From the NCBI GenBank assembly GCA_964599895.1, contig CAZRHT010000001.1, positions 42,150 to 106,149 of the forward strand: DNA of 64,000 bases. The letters run 5' to 3'. Under the pieces are notes generated by a model that had not been told where the DNA came from, did no database searches, and saw only the letters and a program-made list of their open reading frames with translations. The stretch is from UM-FILTER-49-7 sp964599895 (GTDB taxonomy: Bacteria > Acidobacteriota > Holophagae > Thermotomaculales > Thermotomaculaceae). A program made the position numbers and the translations under genes. This document shows, piece after piece, positions 61,405-64,000 of the stretch (the stretch's first letter is position 1; each line of letters begins with the position of its first letter).

Positions 61405-61881
61405 ATGATCATTAAACAAGTATTGAAATTATCTATGATGTTGCTCATTGCTGGAATAGCTATGTTTCTATATGCTGAAGATAAAAAGAGTTCAGCGGGA
61501 GAAATGATGCATCATCACATGAATCATTCAATAAACGACGGAAGGATATCTCTCGGCCTCTCACCAGCAATGAAGCAACATCAACTATCAAACATGAGGT
61601 CTCATTTAGAGGCAATACAGACCATTACAAGTTTAATAGCAGAGGAAGAGTTCGAGAAGGCTTCTGAAATAGCCCATTCAAAGTTGGGTTTGACTGAAGA
61701 AATGAGAAAGATGTGTAATATGTTCAATAATGAAGACTTCACTGCATTAGGGTTGGCGTTTCATGAAAGTGGTGATTCTCTGGGTGAAGCATTGAAGACC
61801 AAAGATACAACTAAGTCACTTCGTGCCTTACAAAAAACATTAGGTTATTGCGTGCAATGTCATGCTGCTTTTCGCCAATAA
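61405..61881 (+). CDS. Cassette gene: cytochrome c'-like exported protein
   Basis: A 158-residue exported protein with a signal peptide (LSMMLLIAGIAMFLYA), a His/Met-rich stretch (MMHHHMNHS) and mostly helical body. The only heme-binding motif, CVQCH, lies ten residues before the end, as in cytochrome c' four-helix bundles. GGAGG sits before the ATG. It is enclosed by attC-like sites on both sides, so it forms one cassette. Codon use is more A/T-rich than in the dcw genes. Confidence 0.7.
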   Translation: MIIKQVLKLSMMLLIAGIAMFLYAEDKKSSAGEMMHHHMNHSINDGRISLGLSPAMKQHQLSNMRSHLEAIQTITSLIAEEEFEKASEIAHSKLGLTEEMRKMCNMFNNEDFTALGLAFHESGDSLGEALKTKDTTKSLRALQKTLGYCVQCHAAFRQ

Positions 61882-61904
61882 ATATTCACAATGGGTTAGA
61901 CTAT

Positions 61905-61976
61905 GCTTAACAAGCGTACGTTGTCGGACTGATTTTCCGTTGCACTCTAAAGCAGCCGCAAATGCAGGCGTTATGC
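61905..61976 (+). other. attC recombination site 2
   Basis: This is a clear attC: left core GCTTAAC (RYYYAAC consensus), right core GTTATGC, and arms AAGCG...TTGTCGGAC and CCGCA...GGCG that pair imperfectly with extrahelical bases, 72 bp in all. The wording AACAAGCG...TTGTCGGACTG...CCGCAAATGC is typical of attC sites of environmental integrons. It starts 24 bp after the cytochrome-like gene. Confidence 0.85.
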
Positions 61977-62009
61977 GAACAGATGATTTTGGAAGATTCG
62001 GAGGCTGTA

Positions 62010-62414
62010 ATGGGCAATAAGGCGGGCAGATCAAAGGAAGTGGATAAATACATCGCCGCTCAACCTGCTGAAACAAAGCATGCGCTTGAAGAATTGCGCG
62101 CATGTATCTGGCAAGCAGCGCCCGGGGTTAACGAGCTGATGAACTACAACATTCCGGCATTCGCCTTGGTGAAGGGCGGTAAGCGTGACCAGCAGATCAT
62201 GATTGCCGGATATGCAAAACATGTTGGTTTCTATCCTCACCCTGATACCATTGAAGCTTTCGCCGATCAGCTTTCGGCTTACAAGTATGCCAAAGGTTCT
62301 ATCCAGTTCCCATTAAACAAGCCTATTCCAAATAAACTTGTCACCGAGATGGTGAAATTCAGGTTGTCGCAGGTGCATAAACCGGGCCGTTATGCCACAC
62401 GGGATATAGAGTGA
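62010..62414 (+). CDS. Cassette gene: DUF1801 protein
   Basis: This 134-residue cytoplasmic protein matches the DUF1801 fold: VDKYIAAQPAETKHALEELR at the start, then NYNIPAFALVKGGKRDQQI and KHVGFYPHPDTIEAF. The ATG has GGAGG 7 bp upstream; a longer reading starts inside the attC site and is rejected. The stop overlaps the start of the next gene (GTGA), so both genes share one cassette. DUF1801 genes are frequent in integron cassettes. Confidence 0.85.
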   Translation: MGNKAGRSKEVDKYIAAQPAETKHALEELRACIWQAAPGVNELMNYNIPAFALVKGGKRDQQIMIAGYAKHVGFYPHPDTIEAFADQLSAYKYAKGSIQFPLNKPIPNKLVTEMVKFRLSQVHKPGRYATRDIE

Positions 62415-62944
62415 ACATTTATATCGGACTATTTCGAGGCATCAATGTTGGTGGTAAAAACATATTGCCAATGCGAGAGCTTGTCTCGATCTTAAAGGAG
62501 ATTGGTTACGAAAATATTCGAACATATATCCAAAGCGGTAATGTGGTATTTTCGAGTAAGAAAATAATTGGCCCCAAGGCAGCGGACGAAATTAGCAGGG
62601 AAATCGAAAGAAAAATTGGGTTCAGTCCGAAAGTCGTGATACTTAGCCCAAAACAGCTCCAGAGCTCTATAAATAACAATCCGTTTCCCACTATCGACGG
62701 AAAAGCACTACATTTTTTCTTTCTCGAATCGCTACCGGAAAGTCCGGATATAGAGAGGCTTAAATTGTTAAAGGCTAAATCAGAAAAATTCGCACTTGAA
62801 GGGAGAGTATTCTATTTGCATGCACCTGAAGGAGTTGGTCGCTCAAAGTTGGCGGCAGCAGTCGAGAAATCAATAGGCGTTCCTCTCACAGCTAGAAACT
62901 GGAATACAGTCAGCAAACTCTTGAAAATGGTAGAGGAGGAATAA
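62411..62944 (+). CDS. Cassette gene: DUF1697 protein
   Basis: This 177-residue protein begins with the DUF1697 hallmark (YIGLFRGINVGGKNILPM; LVSILKEIGYENIRTYIQSG; NVVFSS) and has the GVGRSKLAAAVEKSIGV block. The start is GTG overlapping the DUF1801 stop. Its own stop TAA lies inside the left core of the next attC site, as is common for cassette genes. Function of the family is unknown. Confidence 0.88.
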   Translation: MNIYIGLFRGINVGGKNILPMRELVSILKEIGYENIRTYIQSGNVVFSSKKIIGPKAADEISREIERKIGFSPKVVILSPKQLQSSINNNPFPTIDGKALHFFFLESLPESPDIERLKLLKAKSEKFALEGRVFYLHAPEGVGRSKLAAAVEKSIGVPLTARNWNTVSKLLKMVEEE

Positions 62945-63010
62945 CAATTTGCTACACTCTGAAAAATTTGGAGTACAGCGAGAAATTTTCCTGTGAGAAA
63001 GGCGTTATGA
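62939..63010 (+). other. attC recombination site 3
   Basis: The right core is GTTATGA preceded by AAAGGC, and the left core is GAATAAC, which contains the stop codon of the DUF1697 gene. The arms AACAATTTGCTACACTCTGA and AAATTTTCCTGTGAGAAAGG form an imperfect inverted repeat. It is 72 bp long, the same as site 2. Confidence 0.72.
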
Positions 63011-63030
63011 CAATCCCGGAGGTAAAGAGT

Positions 63031-63471
63031 ATGCAATGTACGATGGATCACATAGTTTTGAATGTGGAAGACGACGATAAAATGATCGAGTTTTATTCGG
63101 ACGTATTGATGTTTCTTCCTGAACGTTTAGAGGAATACCGCGCCGGGAAAGTGCCATTTCCGTCTGTGCGACTGAATTCAGAGACGATTATAGATCTATT
63201 TCCGAAAAAGATGTGGCAGAAGAGCTCCACGACCGAGAAGAGCCGCGACAATTTAAATCACTTCTGCATTTCTCTGGTCAAAGAGACTTGGGAAGATCTA
63301 TTTGCGAGACTCAAGGCCAACAATGTCAGCATAGAGGAAGGACCGGTTCCACGATGGGGTGCTCACGGTACCGGAACGTCGATTTATTTTCGGGATCCGG
63401 AAGGAAACCGAATTGAGGCGCGTTATTATGATGGGAACAATAGTTCAGAGAAATGTCTCCTTGGATCATAG
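63031..63471 (+). CDS. Cassette gene: VOC (glyoxalase/bleomycin resistance fold) protein
   Basis: This 146-residue protein has the vicinal-oxygen-chelate pattern: MDHIVLNVEDDDKMIEFYSD at the N terminus (His ligand at residue 7) and YFRDPEGNRIEARYYD at the C terminus (Glu ligand). Members include glyoxalases, dioxygenases and fosfomycin or bleomycin resistance proteins; the substrate here is unknown. The ATG with GGAGG 7 bp upstream is preferred over one inside the attC site. No attC was found after it. Confidence 0.85.
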   Translation: MQCTMDHIVLNVEDDDKMIEFYSDVLMFLPERLEEYRAGKVPFPSVRLNSETIIDLFPKKMWQKSSTTEKSRDNLNHFCISLVKETWEDLFARLKANNVSIEEGPVPRWGAHGTGTSIYFRDPEGNRIEARYYDGNNSSEKCLLGS

Positions 63472-63609
63472 CCGACAAGAGTTGTTTCCGGACCATTTCA
63501 CATAAATTCTGGTTGCGAAACGATGCCAGTACACCTGGCACTTTGGACCCCAAGAGAGATTTACCGCGGAGTACGCAGAGGGGGGATGAGGGAGACGAGC
63601 GGACCAGAG

Positions 63610-63680
63610 GAGACTCAACACAAAGGCACGAAGGCACAAAGTTCAGATAAAGAGATAGATAGCCTCTCGCAAAGGCGCAA
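63610..63680 (+). repeat. 71-bp direct repeat, copy 1
   Basis: This stretch, from GAGACTCAACACAAAGGCAC to CTCTCGCAAAGGCGCAA, recurs 152 bp downstream with one base difference. It contains internal near-repeats (AAAGGCACGAAGGCAC). It has no coding capacity of note. Confidence 0.9.
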
Positions 63681-63761
63681 GATATGCAAAGACCGGGAAT
63701 AAATAATTTCCTTGATTGACGAATCACAAGTTACGAGTCACAATTCACAGTCTCACGGAGT

Positions 63762-63832
63762 GAGACTCAACACAAAGGCACGAAGACACAAAGTTCAGAT
63801 AAAGAGATAGATAGCCTCTCGCAAAGGCGCAA
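63762..63832 (+). repeat. 71-bp direct repeat, copy 2
   Basis: Second copy of the repeat at 63610, differing only where GAAGGCAC becomes GAAGACAC. It directly follows a hairpin (GTCTCA/TGAGAC) whose right arm overlaps its first bases. Confidence 0.9.
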
Positions 63833-64000
63833 AGCACGCAAAGGGGGAAGGCGACAGGTAACGCCAACGGCGCCTGTCCCTTGATTTCAGTTTTCTTCGA
63901 CACCGTGATACTTCGTATCACTCCTGCCACCGTCACCGAACCACTCTTTCATGCGAGCATGAGAGCCGTTCGGTACCGATGCCATCCCGCTTTCGCGGGC

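Larger units (their letters stand above)
63472..64000. other. Terminal non-coding region with short hairpins
   Basis: No gene I can support. Small perfect hairpins occur, for example GTCTCA/TGAGAC at 63750-63766 and GTGATAC/GTATCAC near 63905. ACAAGTTACGAGTCACAATT at 63727 is the reverse complement of the CTTGTGA-type words seen elsewhere. Two copies of a 71-bp direct repeat are listed separately. Confidence 0.5.

Noticed and set aside
61962..62009. Upstream start for the DUF1801 gene
   Set aside because: It would begin inside the attC site; the later ATG has a good Shine-Dalgarno and matches the family start.
63472..63560. Fourth attC site after the VOC gene
   Set aside because: GTT-containing words occur, but no partner AAC core with complementary arms at the right distance was found.
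63610..63832. CRISPR array
   Set aside because: Only two copies, 71 bp long with an 81-bp gap and no palindromic repeat or cas genes.

Overview
The window is a stretch of chromosome from a Gram-negative (diderm) bacterium. Evidence for an outer membrane is the OmpA-family protein, the RND efflux pump with its lipoprotein adaptor, two TonB C-terminal domains, a porin-like secreted protein and several lipoproteins or exported proteins. MurE carries the DNPR motif of meso-diaminopimelate ligases. Receiver/Ser-Thr kinase fusions (HRDISPQN kinase loop), FHA-GGDEF proteins, DUF4388/PATAN proteins and NtrC-type regulators point towards delta-proteobacteria-like or other deep, signalling-rich lineages. 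I cannot name the phylum from sequence reading alone. A selenocysteine tRNA shows that the organism uses the 21st amino acid.

Layout. 1-13.7 kb: a division and cell-wall (dcw) operon, mraZ-rsmH-ftsL-ftsI-murE-murF-murD-ftsW-murC-ftsQ-ftsA-ftsZ, with most genes overlapping by a few bases; mraY and murG are absent from their usual places. 13.9-19 kb: a Spy/CpxP-like periplasmic protein, tRNA-Met, ruvB, two Dpp/Opp-type ABC ATPases without permeases, an FHA-GGDEF protein and a DciA-like protein. 19-21 kb: a LeuC/LeuD-type hydro-lyase pair. 21-25.7 kb: a 1016-residue receiver/kinase/TonB fusion, a small coiled-coil protein, a methyltransferase and an Smr protein. 25.8-38.2 kb (minus strand): M23 peptidase, NtrC-type regulator and histidine kinase, then an RND pump and adaptor, a DUF3783 protein, an MFS transporter, an NCS2-like permease and a MarC protein. 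38.3-41.4 kb: OmpA-like gene followed by poorly conserved secreted proteins, with a degraded second copy of the OmpA tail. 41.5-51 kb (minus strand): subtilisin-like protease, a second two-component pair, a TonB-like coiled-coil protein, a PATAN protein, glmU, a TPR protein and a porin-like protein. 51.1-54 kb: DtxR-FeoA fusion regulator, feoA and feoB behind a good promoter/operator. 54.1-54.7 kb: tRNA-Pro, tRNA-Arg and tRNA-His, with tRNA-Sec on the other strand. 54.7-60.8 kb: Mrp ATPase, PIN-TRAM membrane protein, two TPR proteins and a lipoprotein built of about nine repeats.

61.2-63.5 kb is the most accessory part: a strong-looking promoter followed by three attC-like recombination sites that delimit small genes typical of integron cassettes (a cytochrome c'-like protein, DUF1801, DUF1697, a VOC/glyoxalase-fold protein). 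No integron integrase is visible, so it is either the distal part of an integron or a cluster of attC sites lacking an integrase. The last 0.5 kb holds a 71-bp direct repeat and several small hairpins but no gene I can support.
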